The notes: generated by a model not told the origin, from the sequence alone. 64,000 bases of DNA from Atriophallophorus winterbourni (GCA_013407085.1 JACCGJ010020635.1:1-64000), one strand, 5' to 3'. Shown: positions 12,541 to 24,100, counted from the stretch's first letter. Made by a program: numbers and translations.

Positions 12541-12620
12541 TATCTATCTATCTCTCAATCTATCTATCTAACTATCTATCTATCAATCAATCAATCTATC
12601 TATCTATCATATATATACAT
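12541..12620. repeat. TATC-type tetranucleotide microsatellite
   Basis: Imperfect repeats of TATC with CAAT variants pass into a short ATATAT run near 12608-12625. It lies within UBXN1 intron 6. Confidence 0.9.
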
Positions 12621-12745
12621 ATATCGTTAGCTTGAAACAAGCTTAAAGCCAGTGTTTTGTTTCAGTCGTGGTAATTACTCCAAACTAGCCAAAAATCAGC
12701 ATTGTAACGCATGGAAAGGTGATCCGCAGTATTATTATTATTAAA

Positions 12746-12955
12746 TCACAAGCTGGTTCCAGGTAAAGGCCCGCACAGTCATGAACTGCACATGAGCTGA
12801 GATGCTGCAGGTTGTCCGGACCTAGACTGATATAATTTTAGTAATAGGACTAGTAGAGAAACCTCACCGTGTTCCCACATACAGTTCAGTAGCGGTGGCA
12901 AATCAATTTAGCAGATGTTACAAGCGTAGTACAAAAATACTGCAGACATCTATGA
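12746..12955 (-). repeat. SINE-like repeat, diverged copy
   Basis: Read on the + strand it matches the family head (GTTCCAGGTAAAGGCCCGCAC), the GATGCTGCAGGTTGTCCGG core and AATCAATTTAGCAGATGTTA. It is one of the most diverged copies. The sense is inferred from the family tail. Confidence 0.75.
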
Positions 12956-13499
12956 CACAACCCATATATGACTAAAAATTTAACGTAGCAAAAAATTATA
13001 CGGCTCTTTTTTGTCACCTATGACGCAATACGTTGCTTTTCGGGGTGCCTGAGGCGAGATCACATGCGTTAATGATTCCTCGCATAGTTTGCAACCAAGC
13101 AATTTTAATTCCCACCCACCACCAGCCATCTTCAGTGACTTGATGTAAATTTTGGAAGCGCGTTTAATTAGGCCTCCAAAATTCCAGAGAAAATTTCTTC
13201 ACCCCCCATAACGAAAGCAATTGATTGAACACTTCATTACATGTAATGAATCTCGACCAGAAACCAATATTTCTAGTTACTGATAAGTAATCTGATGATG
13301 ACGGAAAATGTGTGGGTGGCACCCTTCCACAGGTAAAAATGACAGATGACGTGTTCTCACGCTCACAGTGCTTTCAATGTTCTCACACTGCATGCACACT
13401 TTTTTAATAACTGTTTTTCGTTTTGTGGAACAACATCGAGGTTGCCAAATTTAGCAACTTTGAATATTTTGCCTGATTCGAATGCCTCCAGAGCGTTCT

Positions 13500-14130
13500 T
13501 CCGCCCGCGCGTACCATTCAAGTTAAGGGGCGTTTAATGTACGGACATTAGCTAGCATCGGACAATAGGCAGCCATGGCCCGCACACTTGATAGCCTCGA
13601 TGTCGATGTGTGCTGTTTGTCGGAAACACGCACTCACAACTCTAGCTAGGTTACGCGATTGTCCAATCCTTCGAACTTACGCAAGTCACTCTATCTACGC
13701 CTGTCCTCTGATGACGATTCCATGGTATCTGTTCAATCTGGTGTCGGAATCGTTTTGAGTGAGATCTGACGTTGCACTGTTAGACTGGATGCCAGTCGAC
13801 GGTCGCTTTTGTGCACTAAGACTACAGAGTTTGTGCAAGAAAGGCTGATTTCGCAATCAATCCCGCAACCTGTTTGTGTTTGCTGCCTAATTGTAGCTCT
13901 GAAGTTGCCAAGGATGAGTTTTATGGAAGATTACAAGAACTCATTAGTCTTGCATTGGGAAGTGACATCGTTGTCTTTAGCTGGAGACATAAACGCACAT
14001 TTGGCATTTCGTAGGTGGAAGGTTTGGTCTCGATTGTCATCGTAATGACAACGGCGAAAGATTGCTTAGCTTGTGCTCAGAGCAGACTCTACCTTGTCAG
14101 CACTAACATCCGACATTCGAAGCGTCACTA
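13500..14130 (+). mobile_element. RTE-like LINE endonuclease relic
   Basis: In three frames joined by small indels this reads ARTLDSLDVDVCCLSETRT, then a GVGIVLSE motif, LDWMPVDGRFC, AGDINAHL and NDNGERLLSLCSEQT. These are the motifs, in order, of an APE-type endonuclease from RTE elements (catalytic Glu in SETR, Asp/Asn in GDINAH). Stops and frameshifts make it inactive. It ends about 20 bp from UBXN1 exon 6, on the opposite strand. Confidence 0.85.
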
Positions 14131-14147
14131 CTCCAACGGGAACTTAC

Positions 14148-14190
14148 TTTTTCTTCGCGTTCACGGGCGATGTCTGCTTTGAGCCTTTCC
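14148..14190 (-). CDS. UBXN1: UBXN1-like protein, exon 6 (43 nt)
   Basis: A CCCCTTTTCAG acceptor precedes it and a perfect GTAAGT donor follows. The exon completes the Arg codon left open by exon 5 and encodes ERLKADIAREREEK. This matches the human QRVREKIERDKAERAKK region between the coiled coil and the UBX linker. The exon is too small to be found as an ORF; I placed it by homology and by the fact that it restores phase from exon 5 (phase 2) to exon 7 (phase 0). Confidence 0.92.
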
Positions 14191-15748
14191 CTGAAAAGGG
14201 GGAAAAATTTTCAACAAATGGCCACTTCACGAGCACCGTATTAAACCCGCGATTATCAATAAAAAATTCAACCATGAATTCCGTAAAGACATCATTTGAA
14301 AACGTAGCAGGGTAGCAAGGTTTATTGCCAGTTTTGGTGCCATTATTATCTATTACAGGATAAAAATGGCTCATTGGCATGCAAGGGTCGAAATCAGTAT
14401 TTGAGAATGTTAAAATACGGCAATGTCACAACATCATTCGATGATTTTCCCGACAAGAGTACATCCTCGCGAGACATCGGCAACCACAAATCTCTGGCTT
14501 ACACAATCTGTGCACAAACAGGTAAAAATCACCAAATAATAGGTGAAGAGCAGAACAAATAGAAGACACCGCTGGTGGCAGTTCATGCGGTACTTACTAT
14601 TGCAGGCTGAGGTGAACGGTAAACGAAAATATATTTCCAGACAACTACTGATGTATGCAGTGTTCTGCTCGTATTTGCCACATTTACACACAACAACTAG
14701 TTTCTGGCTGCATCAGGTGTGGTTAGTATGATCAAGTTCAGTGAAACCTGAAACAGTAGTGATGTACCGAAAAATTACAATACAGACTAATTTGTGTTGG
14801 TACTTGAGATATCTGAGCTCGAACGTTAATTCCGTAAATTCTGGATTTCAATAATATATCAGTTCCACTGTAATGTGTTGGAAGCGGTCTTATACTCGTC
14901 ATTCGATTCAAGGCCGATAAGTTTCATGTGCGCATTGGCAGCGAATAACCAGACACAAGCTCATTGTCGAAGCACACAGCGGATAACATCAACAATTTCT
15001 GTCTAAGTCTGGACAATATGACACAAGCATAGCAATTTATCGGAGTACGCGGCCCAATTACGAAGTTGCGCTGGGGATAACTATATCTTGTCTGGTGAAA
15101 TGCGATTGCCAAAGTTAGAAGAATGAGTTTTTGCACAAACACGAGATCAAACAATGCTACTCAGTCTTGAGGATAGGCGTACAGAACAAGGCAAGTTGAC
15201 CTGAGATCTGGTAAACAATCAAGCCTGTACAGAATGAGTGTTGAATAATCAGAAAGTGCAAATGGGTTCATATGAGTTGAAGTCGGTGTATAATTGTTAA
15301 TTGTACGCCAATGGGGACATTTTCACGTACGAATGAAGTTTCAATATGAGTGGCAGCGCTTGTGTGCTTACGGCTTGATTTTTGAACATCACATATTATT
15401 TGTTATAGAAGCTGATTTTCACCTAAAATATCGTATAGTTTCCCGAGCCTAGGATGATATATCCGAATGGAATATTGGCGAGGGGACTGTGGCTTATTGG
15501 GGTAAGTAGCTCGTCACAGATGGCAAACAATTTATTTGTGCAGATACAAATGATCACATCACGCGAAATATGCATCAAGGAAAGCGATCAAAATCAGTTT
15601 GACAACGAGAGTAACCGAACACGAGCTATCGCGAAAAAAAATTAACAATAATGGCGACGAAACCAGTGAAAATCTGGCCACCATTCGCAGCTTATCAACG
15701 TGTACACACCACAAAGCATTTAAGGTAAACACGCGATATAGTATATAG
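14191..15748 (-). other. UBXN1 intron 5, distal part
   Basis: Intron 5 spans 14191-16475. Apart from SINE-like DNA at its middle I recognised nothing. A - strand frame at 14924-15154 is open for 76 residues but resembles no known family. Confidence 0.5.
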
Positions 15749-15965
15749 GTATGAAAGCACAAGCCTGATCCACGTAAAGTGCCGCACAGTCAGAGACTGC
15801 ACGTGGGCGATATTACTGTCAGGTTGCCCAGGCCTAGACAGATATGAGAAATAGAGAATACAGATGGCAGTGAGACTCCAGCGTGTTTAGGCATGCAGCT
15901 CATTACCCGTGGCCAATCAATTTAGCACGGTGTTAGCCGCAGAGCACAGAATTACTGCACGATTG
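15749..15965 (-). repeat. SINE-like repeat, near-complete copy
   Basis: The + strand reads GTATGAAAGCACAAGCCTGA, then CGCACAGTCAGAGACTGCAC, CAGGTTGCCCAGGCCTAGAC and CAATTTAGCACGGTGTTAGC. The family tail appears as TATAGGTATG at the left. It lies inside UBXN1 intron 5. Confidence 0.9.
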
Positions 15966-16475
15966 CGATATAGTTAACTAATACAGAGATTATTGCTGAT
16001 GATTTTGAAGACAGTCTTGATACACAGTTTTGAAACTGTGGTGTTCCTTAGTGGAAAACAAAAGAAAATGAAACGTAGGATCATTAATATAACAGAACTC
16101 AATGCAGCCCCGATACCAAAATAAACTTTTCAATTTCGGTCTGGGAACGATCAATCTGATCTTCACACCTGCTTACAAACAGCAATACTTTGCCTATGAG
16201 CAATCTTATAAGCGTATTCGTATAAACCCGGAGAGCAGAAAAGACCAAACAACTCTACCCGGACAAGGCGAAATACATTCTGAGAGAGTTGTGGGCAGTG
16301 ATATAGTGAGGTCGTGCAGACAGAGTTAGATAGAAAGAAATTCAAATAGAAGCACTTGAGGGGGTATTTGCCGTGCTAGTACTCAGGCTAATGTAGAAAC
16401 TAGTTTGCTCAACATGTCACGTGCAGAAAAAAAACGACAAAACGATTGTTGTCCAGCAACAATCAAAACAACAAC

Positions 16476-16660
16476 CTATATGCTTTATCTTCTGCTTTTT
16501 CCCGTTTCCTTTGCTCGATGTCTCGGCGCATCTGATCCTCTTCGAACTTTTCCTTGGCGGAGGAAATATCCTTGCCTTGTTCCCGGCGACGTTTTTCACG
16601 TTCAATCTCTTCTTGAAGCTCTTGATATTCTCGTTGCTCTTTTTTCTGACGCAGCAACAG
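16476..16660 (-). CDS. UBXN1: UBXN1-like protein, exon 5 (coiled coil)
   Basis: The 185-nt exon runs from a CATCTACAG acceptor to a GTTGTT donor. It encodes a highly charged helix with few helix breakers: LLLRQKKEQREYQELQEE, then EKRRREQGKDISSAKEK, and FEEDQMRRDIEQRKREKAED. The motif EDQMRR..E.RKREKAE matches EDEMRRAAEERRREKAEE of human UBXN1. This is the central coiled coil of the family. Fusing exon 4 (ending EKLQ) to exon 5 (LLLRQ) is in phase 0. Confidence 0.96.
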
Positions 16661-16904
16661 CTGTAGATGAGAAATCACGATGCTGTTGAAAACCTTAACT
16701 ACATTAATTTTCTCTAGATTGAATGCAATACATTTCTCTCGCGAAAAGAGCGAGCAATTGTTTGGAAACATTTGTTCGCTCACATATCTGACACGAAACA
16801 ATGAATAATTAGGGTGGAAACATGCATTTTTGTTACTAGTTCTGACATGAAATTTTGACAGACGACTTTGATTCCACTTAGCTACGCTGATGCGTTACGA
16901 TACG

Positions 16905-17155
16905 ATACGATACGAAAGCACAAGCCTGATCCAGGCAAAGTGCCGTACAGTCAGAGACTGCACGTGGGCTAAGATACTGTCAGGTTGCCTAGGCCTAGAC
17001 AGATATGAGGGGTGAATAGAAATAGAAAATAGAAATGGTAGTGAGACTCCAGCGTGTTTCAGCATGCAGCTCACTACCTCTGGCCAATCAATTTAGCACG
17101 GTGTTAGCCGTAGAGCACATAGGTACTGTACGAATGTACATCCGTGCATTGCCGT
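16905..17155 (-). repeat. SINE-like repeat, complete copy with expanded tail
   Basis: It begins on the + strand with GATACGATACGATACG, an expanded form of the family tail, then GAAAGCACAAGCCTGATCCA. It ends near GTACATCCGTGCATTGCCG. This is the best full-length copy together with the one at 22683. Confidence 0.92.
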
Positions 17156-17639
17156 CTTCGATATGAACGAAGCCTTATTTGACAAAATCTCATACGTTTA
17201 ATTAATCAATCGTTCTTGCTATATATAGTGAATTCGTGTTTTATTAATATACAATAGTATGGAACTATAACCAAGGCCCATTTGAAAACTTGTTGGCTGT
17301 GATAGTTTACAATTCTGCACGGGCCCGGTCATGATGACATGGAGGTACCTTCGTCAAAGCATTCGAAAAACTATGGAAAAGTAGCACAAGTTCCGTAGTC
17401 ACAACACTGACCACCTGAATTTATTTTTCGCACAGTATTAAATGCATGGTTGCTTTTTTAATATGCGTGCAGAAACCGAAAAAATAAGCCGACAAAAAGC
17501 GAAAACAAATGACAAATGCTATTGGGTCATGATAGAAATAAAGAGAAGGTCCAATAATAAGTCGTGAGGTAGCGCAATGTTTAACGAAATCGTGCTGCAG
17601 CACATGAATGAATCACCTTTGTCTGACATTAGACTTGTG

Positions 17640-20600
17640 TTTTATGGTGACGATGATTCCAAGGAAGAGGATAATGAGTGATATTTGACCATCAATAAGC
17701 TTTTCGTCAAGTCCATGTAGCTTAATAAGCGCTATTGCACATATTACTGTGAATGACCGTCGTCTGAAAGCAGTAATTGATACTGGAAGATCTGAGAGCT
17801 ATGTTGCTTCATCTATCGTTTCCAAGTTTAATTAGAAAGTATTTGAGTCACGCAATCAGATTTCAATGGCAAATACACATTTGACTGCATTCACAGAAGG
17901 TCATTGTTTTGTCACGATCAATTATAATGGTTTGTCTTATTCGCGTGTTACGAAATCTTTGTTCCAATGTATTACTCGGTCATGACTTCTTACGACTGCA
18001 TCATACAGTTGAAATCCCTTTTAACGGTTCGAAACCATCATTTACTCTATGTGGCCTTCTTGCTGATCACCATCTCTTTTTGGCGATGATCCTTCACGGT
18101 TCAAACCAATTGCTACGAAATCCCGTCGTCACTCTCATAACGACGAAAAGTTCATCGAATCTGAAGTGCAGCGACTTTTGGATGAAGAAATCATCGAAAC
18201 CTCTAAATCTCCATGGAGGGCCCAGGTTCTGGTTACCACCAACGAAAATCACAAAAAGACGAATGGTCGTTGATTATAGTCAGACCATTAAACGTTATGC
18301 TCGGTTGGATGCCTATCCATTACCTAAATTGGATGCATTAATTGAAAAAATCGCCCAATTCAACATGTTCAGTACGTTATACCTACAAAGTGCGTATCAC
18401 CAGATTCCAATCACTGATTGTGAGAAACCATACACTGCGTTTGAAGCTTGCGGCTGTTTTTACCAATTTCGTCGGATTCCTTTCGGAGTCACTAAAGGTG
18501 TAGCATGCTTTCAGCGTGTAATCGATGAAATAATTCGAAACGAGAAGCTTGAAGGTACTTATGCTTACATCGACAACATCACAATTTGTGGTCAAACTTT
18601 TGATGAACATAATTCGAACTTGAGAAAATTCATGGAAGTAGCAAAGAGGTACAGTCTTACGTTTAAAGACGATAAAAGTATAATTGGTGTTCAAACCATA
18701 CGCTTGTTAGAATATGAGATCTCCAACAGGACAATCAAGCCAGATCCAGATAGTTTACGTACATTGAGATGTCTACCCTATCCTTAAAATCCCAACAGCG
18801 GATAATTGGTCTTTTCTCGTACATTTTTCAACGGATCTCTCATTTTTCTGACAAAGTCCATCCTCTTGTTCCCCTTCCCCTGGCAGTTCAAACAATTTTC
18901 GAAACAATAACAAAGATATCGAATCTGCCGAAATCGTGTCTGTTGATTATAAGCTTCCATTGCTGGTTGAAACGGATGCTTCGAATATCGCTATTGCAGC
19001 AACACTCACCCAAAACAACCGAACTGTAGCGTTTATTTCACGAACGCTGTCTCACACTGAGAAACACCATTCAGCGATCTAGAAAGAAGCCTAGGCAATT
19101 GTTGAGGCCCTTAGAAAGTGGAGAATTTTTTATTCGGTCATCGTTTTACGCTTTTGACGGATCAATGATTAGTATCCTTTATGTATGATATACATTATTC
19201 TAGAATAAAAAATGACAAGATTCAAAGATGGTGTTTGGAATTATCAACTTTCTCTTTTGACGTGATCTACAGGCAGGGTAGCGAGAATGTAGCCGCAGAT
19301 GCCCTGTCACGTGTTAGCTGCGCAGCATTCACAACCAATATGAATCTCAAAGATCTACACGACTCACTTTGTCATCCAGGCGTTGTCAGAATGGCACATT
19401 TTGTGCGCATAAAAAATCTACCCTTTTCAATAGAAGAAATCAAATCAATGACGTCCCAATGTACAATTTTTGATGAGTTAAAACCCTGTTTTTACATATC
19501 TCATGGTACTCTGATTAAAGCTATTCAATCATTCGTGCGACTCAGTCTTGATTTCAAAGGTCCACTTCCTTCAATCTTTAAGAACAAATACCTTTTGACT
19601 ATTATTGATAACTATTCTAGATTTTCCTTCGCTTTTCCGTGTCCTCATGTCTTCTTCCACTGTTATCAAATGTCTTCGTGAATTATTCATGCTTTTTGGT
19701 ATGCCCCTATACGTTCATACTGACCGTGGTTCCTCATTTATGTCACAAGCTGTTCGAGAGTTCCTCTGTGCAAACAATGTAGCTACAAGCAGGACCACAC
19801 CATATAATCCACACCATATAATTGTATGATGGTATGGTATGAAAGCACAAGCCTGATCCAGGCCAAGTGCCGCACAGTCAGAGACTGCACGGCCAAGTAG
19901 AATGGCTTAATGGCACTCTCTGCAAGTCTGTTATGCTAGCATTGCGCTCCAGGAATCTCGATGTTACGCACTGGGAATCTGTTCTACTGGACGCCTTACA
20001 TTCCATTAGATCACTGTTGTGTACGGCCACTAACACCACTCCACGCGAACGCGTGTTTTTCCATAGTAGAAAATCAAGCAATGGTTTGTCACTTCCATCA
20101 TGGTTGACTACACCCGGTCAAGTTCTGATGCGAAGAAACGTTAGAACCTTAAAGTATGAGCCATTAGTAGACGAAGTTGAGTTGCTTGAACGTAACCCGT
20201 AGTATGCTCGCGTGCGATTTTCTGATGGAGGAGAAGATACCGTTTCACTTCGTACTCTTGCCCCAGTAGGCTGTCGATCAGATACGGAAATTCTATCGAA
20301 TTCCCCTCCTACACCATAAACATCCGAGCCACCATTACCCATTCATGTTTATGAGTCAGTGCCAGGTGAATTCCATCCTATCAGTGACATAGCAGATTCA
20401 TCGACTGTAAACAATCCAAATTCCTCTAAACTATAAACAAAACAGCAAAGAAGTCGTCCGTACGAACATCGTAATCGAGATGCATGAATTCGTGACATGT
20501 ATAACCAAATCAAAACAGCCGAGGAGAATGTTGTGTATTCTTGTATGGTTGCATTAATGCAATTCGCATTCTATTCTATCTATCTATACTAACTATTTTA

Positions 20601-20670
20601 TCGTTCGTCGTTTTAGCTCTTCTGATGAATAAAGCTTAAATCAAGGCAACTGTCCTCCTCTCAATTATTC
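17640..20670 (+). mobile_element. Ty3/gypsy element (CsRN1-like), 5'-truncated, inside UBXN1 intron 4
   Basis: Domain order is PR-RT-RNase H-IN. The protease (about 17760-18000) has VIDTGRSESYV. The RT (about 18100-18780) shows VVDYSQTIKRY, DAYPLPKLDAL, SAYHQIPI, RIPFGVTKGVACFQR and YIDNITICG. RNase H remnants (18930-19300) end with the RQGSENVAADALSRV motif. The integrase (19320-19830 and 19892-20100) shows SLDFKGPLPSI, HTDRGSSF and SRTTPYNP. A GPY-like tail (VRFSDGGEDTVSLRTLAP) lies near 20205. Stops and frameshifts interrupt it at several points, for example near 18140 and 18785. A SINE fragment sits in the integrase. A probable 3' LTR follows (20530-20670, with AATAAA near 20627). I saw no 5' LTR or gag. 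Confidence 0.88.
19838..19891 (-). repeat. SINE-like repeat, short copy inside gypsy integrase
   Basis: About 54 bp: TATGGTATGAAAGCACAAGC through GAGACTGCACG. It interrupts the integrase between TTPYNP and GQVEWLNGT. Only the tail-proximal end of the family is present, as expected for a 5'-truncated retroposon. No clear duplication is visible. Confidence 0.88.
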
Positions 20671-20797
20671 TGAAACTCAAACATTTGTTTGGAATACTAT
20701 CGTAAGTAGAGTGTATCGTTGAATCCAGAAATAAGTATCTCTAAACGCGAAAATATCCACAAGCAAAATTATCGGATAACAGTATAGATGAAACTAC

Positions 20798-20862
20798 CTG
20801 TAACTTCTCCATTTGAGCTTTTTTCTCTTCCTCGGTAAGCTGTTTTACGTCTTCCGAAGACT
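20798..20862 (-). CDS. UBXN1: UBXN1-like protein, exon 4 (65 nt)
   Basis: A TTTTTCAG acceptor and a GTAGTT donor bound it. The exon completes a Glu codon and reads SSEDVKQLTEEEKKAQMEKLQ. In human UBXN1 the corresponding LSEEERQEQTKRMLE leads into the coiled coil, so LTEEEKKAQMEKL is clearly the same segment. Confidence 0.94.
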
Positions 20863-21051
20863 CTGAAAAATTAACGTGTCCAGTGCGAGCACTGTGTAAC
20901 TGGACTTCATCACTGTTTCGGAGAAATTTTGAACATCTGGAATTAGGCACAAAAGCGGAGCATACTCTTCACATTTGTATGATTTCGCTTCAACTACGTT
21001 AGGTTGAGGAGGAAGTTTCAAAACTGGAACTATTAGTAATAGCAAAACTAC

Positions 21052-21104
21052 CATCCGGAGTTTCGGCTTCATTTGACTCTGCATCACCTTGGTGTTCTAC
21101 CAGC
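21052..21104 (-). CDS. UBXN1: UBXN1-like protein, exon 3 (53 nt)
   Basis: After the 40-nt intron it completes the Trp codon and encodes LVEHQGDAESNEAETPD, ending in one base of the next codon before a GTAGTT donor. It carries the end of the UBA domain (WLxEH) and an acidic linker. Intron 3 (20863-21051) is 189 nt. Confidence 0.93.
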
Positions 21105-21144
21105 CTGAATAAAATTAATCTGGATGGAAGAAACGACAACAAAC

Positions 21145-21198
21145 CAATCCATCGCAGCTTCAAGCCCACGATTACCCGTCTTTGCTAATGCTTGTTCA
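21145..21198 (-). CDS. UBXN1: UBXN1-like protein, exon 2 (UBA helix 2-3)
   Basis: The 54-nt exon is flanked by a 31-nt intron (21199-21229) upstream and a 40-nt intron (21105-21144) downstream. It encodes EQALAKTGNRGLEAAMDW, which matches EKALALTGNQGIEAAMDW of human UBXN1 almost residue for residue. This is the centre of the ubiquitin-binding UBA domain. Confidence 0.95.
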
Positions 21199-21229
21199 CT
21201 GGAATTTCGTCAATACACAGAAAACGTAC

Positions 21230-21279
21230 GCCAAAGATTTGGAAAAACCCATATCAAGGAGATAGTCTAATTCTGACAT
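21230..21279 (-). CDS. UBXN1: UBXN1-like p97 cofactor, first coding exon (start codon at 21279)
   Basis: The protein starts MSELDYLLDMGFSKSLA, with the MGF loop of the UBA domain, and I chose this ATG because human UBXN1 starts MAELTALESLIEMGFP at the same place. Over seven exons (751 nt) the order is UBA (residues 1-43), acidic linker, coiled coil (~65-145), Pro-rich linker and UBX domain (~175-250). UBXN1/SAKS1 binds ubiquitin chains through UBA and p97/VCP through UBX, and modulates degradation of ubiquitylated substrates in the cytosol. About 250 residues are supported, compared with 297 in human. Intron sizes rise from 31 nt at the 5' end to more than 2 kb at the 3' end. Confidence 0.95.
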
Positions 21280-22095
21280 TTCAAGATATTAAACTTTAGG
21301 GAATGTATGATCAACCGGCTCTGAAATATACAAAACTCAACGTAGAAAAATAATTAAATCAACTGCTTTATAATTGCAACTTTATTTTTAAACACGATAA
21401 CAGTTAATGTTACGTATCTCACTTCAACGTCCCAATATATCTGATACAAAATAAATGGCGTACGAAAGTTTGGTATTTACAAAGGCATTAGGGTAATGTG
21501 ATTTGTGTTAGAGTGCCACACTCTTGAGTTCACTAACAGATGGTTAAAGGCGATAAGCTATCATTATCAGGACAGGAGGCCAGATTGTCGCTGCTAATTT
21601 TCCGGCTGTAGCTAGTATATATCAATTACATAAAAACACGGCGAGGATTGGTTTATGCCCATTTATAAACTCTTTTGACTAGTCCAAACACGCGTTCTTA
21701 AACGCAAAGCCAAATATACTTGAGTATAGCAGCATGAAGAAATGTATTGGCTGAGAATCAGGCACTCGGGATTTGCATTTTCAAACGAATTATTGCAGCA
21801 ACTAGAAAACAAATGCGTTAAGGTGCAGCTTTCATAGCTTCACTACGATCCCACTCTAGCTTGTAAACGTTGCCGCAATCCAGTGATTTATGAACAGACT
21901 AGATTTCATTCCAGCTCATTGGGAATGATTTGTAGCTGAGTACACACAGCAGTCTCAACATTGTTAGTGATTTTTAAACTTCCCATTTAACCCTTGGCAG
22001 CTAATTGGACCACATAAAATGAGCATACTCCAGATCTCCAAATCTAGCTCCTTGGAGTACGGCCTGGGCAAGCTGACAGTATCTCAGCAGACAAA
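21280..22095 (-). other. Upstream region of the UBXN1 gene
   Basis: The promoter and 5' UTR should lie here but no motif can be assigned with confidence. At 22046-22092 a short piece resembles the core of the SINE-like repeat (GGCCTGGGCAAGCTGACAGT). Confidence 0.4.
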
Positions 22096-22104
22096 AATGT
22101 CACG

Positions 22105-22380
22105 TTGAATGAAGTAAAAAAGATTTCAGGAATTGTGTTTCGAGGCGAATTAAAGTGTACAAATACCAATAAGCTAAATTTCACGTGGATGAAATGCCTG
22201 AGAAGGGTGTCCAATTTTCCAGTTTTGTTACAATTTGTAATTGACATTGTAATGCAGGCAGTTAATGCAACCTTAACAACACCCGGCATTCAGATAGGCA
22301 GAAACAAGAAACCCTTAGGTAATGTTGACGAAGTAGTACTTTTCTATTCCCATACCGATGTTCAGGCTAATTTAAACTAA
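22105..22380 (+). mobile_element. LINE reverse transcriptase fragment
   Basis: An open frame contains VLLQFVIDIVMQAVN and then GNVDEVVLFYSHTDVQANL. This matches the RT palm pattern SPFLFNFVIDxIM ... DxDYADDIVLL with the catalytic pair worn to VDEVV. It is a relic without flanking domains, of a clade different from the CR1-like elements to the right. No start or stop of the element can be set. Confidence 0.6.
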
Positions 22381-22682
22381 ATATGAATTATCCAACCGTC
22401 ATTTAGAATGCTCTTTACAATACAATACAAATATATTTAAAACAGAAGGAGTAAAAAGTTCCATATGAGCACTTTTGTGATCTGGCATTGATTACCATCA
22501 TCGCAAATATCCTGCGGAAGTAGATGAGACTTTGAAAACTTGATTCTTTTTCAAACCATTTAAACTTGTCTATACCATCCTTAAACAATTACAAGCTTTG
22601 GGCTTCAACCACATCATCCCGTTGTGAAAAGTTATAATAATGTGCGAGACTATTGATTCGTTGGACGCATAGGCGGGATCGG

Positions 22683-22925
22683 TATGTATGTATGAAAGCA
22701 CAAGCCTGATCCAGGCAAAGTGCCGCACAGTCAGACTGCACGTGGGCTATGATACTGCCAGGTTGCTCCGGCCTAGACAGATATGAGGAAGAAAAAAGAA
22801 CAGGAAATGGTAGTTAGACTCCAGCCTGTTTCAACATGCAGCTCACTACCTCTGGCCAATCAATTTAGCACGGTGTTAGCAGCACAGCACGAAGTACTGT
22901 ACGATTTCACATCCGTGCTGCGGAA
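22683..22925 (-). repeat. SINE-like repeat, complete copy
   Basis: It starts GGTATGTATGTATGAAAGCA on the + strand and contains all family blocks to ACATCCGTGCTGCGGAA. Two bases are missing from the GTCAGAGACTG block compared with other copies. It lies outside genes, next to a LINE relic. Confidence 0.9.
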
Positions 22926-22929
22926 TCGG

Positions 22930-24100
22930 TGGTAAAGATTAGCTTCGTCATTCGAACTGAACGGTCAGCAAGTTTTTCTCAGTGCCCATAGACAATGTAA
23001 GGCTTTTGTTCCTACATGAACAGTGTTTGATGCGGTTTTCGAAGTGGAACACACAATCGTACACAGACCACGGGTTTTCATACATCACCGAATCTTCATT
23101 TCGTCCAATAAGTAATCCAACGGTTCGCCGTTGCTCATTGTCAAATGTATTTTTGCATCTTTGAGTGAACATTTATCGAATAATACCCATCCGCTGATGG
23201 CGTCGATATCATTTTGTGAAATTTCATGACAACTTGATGACACAGTTTGGCGCTATTTTTTAATTTATCCGTAAACATCAAGCAAGTTTATTGTAGACAC
23301 CGTGCTATATCATTCAAGTAAAGCACAGACAAAACAGGGCAAGAACCGACCATTGCAATACACAACTGCTTACCATTTTCAAAAAGAGAGGGTCTTATTC
23401 AATAGTACAGCCCACTTACGATCAGCCAAAAACATCGAAGACATTTTGAAAGCGAGATTCCAAGTTTATACGCTTTTAATCGATGCAACAGCTTTCGGTG
23501 GTTGACTCGGTCAAACGCCTTAAAACAAAATTGCATCGACCGAAAACTCAGTCTCTGGTTTCTGTCCAAGTATCTTTCGTCTTTATAAGTTTAGCTATAC
23601 ATGATCGAGTCTTAATAAACCGATGTTGTACAGGCGTATGGTATGAAAGCACAAGCCTGATCCAGGCAAAGTGCCGCACAGTCAGAGACTGCACGTGGGC
23701 TAAAAATACTGTGCAGGCGTAAGTATGCCCCATTGATAATCGCGACTGCCAAAGCTACGCTTTACTAGTTTTTCCATAGTATTTACCATAACAGAGGTGA
23801 GGCATATTGGTCGGTAGTTAATTGGTCAGTGCTTGTCACACACTTTGTAAAATGGTTTGATAATGCCACATTTTAATTCGAGCGTTAGTAAACCCGCCGA
23901 AAATGCCTTGTCGTAGACGGAAGCTAGGGAGCAGGCAATTACTGGAGTTTTGTGTATGGATATGACGAGGTAAATGATTTCTTATCCGTCGCGTCAAAGT
24001 GCATAAAATCTGACAGTTAAGTGGTGTTGCATGAAGCAAAAAAGTCATACATAATTTCCGCTTTGGAGGCATCGTTAATATGTTCATTACCTTCATCGTT
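22930..24100 (-). mobile_element. CR1-like LINE relic (RT domain)
   Basis: On the - strand RT motifs appear in order: NYRPI-like remnants and a KTMEKLV-like remnant near 23770, QHRFIKTRSCIAKLIKTKDTW near 23560-23620, FDRVNHRKLLHRLKAYKLGI near 23480-23520, and worn palm and thumb sequence down to 22930. A SINE-like fragment splits it at 23639-23710. Many stops show that it is dead. Confidence 0.75.
23639..23710 (-). repeat. SINE-like repeat, 5'-truncated copy with target-site duplication
   Basis: TGGTATGAAAGCACAAGCCT through GGGCTAAAAATACT. It is flanked by GTACAGGCGTA (23628-23638) and GTGCAGGCGTA (23711-23721), an 11-bp duplication with one mismatch. This places both ends of the insertion inside the LINE RT coding sequence. 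Confidence 0.88.

Larger units (their letters stand above)
16661..20797 (-). other. UBXN1 intron 4 (4137 nt), hosting a gypsy element
   Basis: The intron is bounded by TTACAG|GTAGTT and CTACAG. It contains a full-length SINE-like copy and a + strand gypsy element that lies antisense to the gene. From 17156 to 17640 nothing is recognised. Confidence 0.85.

Noticed and set aside
12541..12620. TATC repeat as a CRISPR-like or telomeric array
   Set aside because: It is a simple tetranucleotide microsatellite without spacers.
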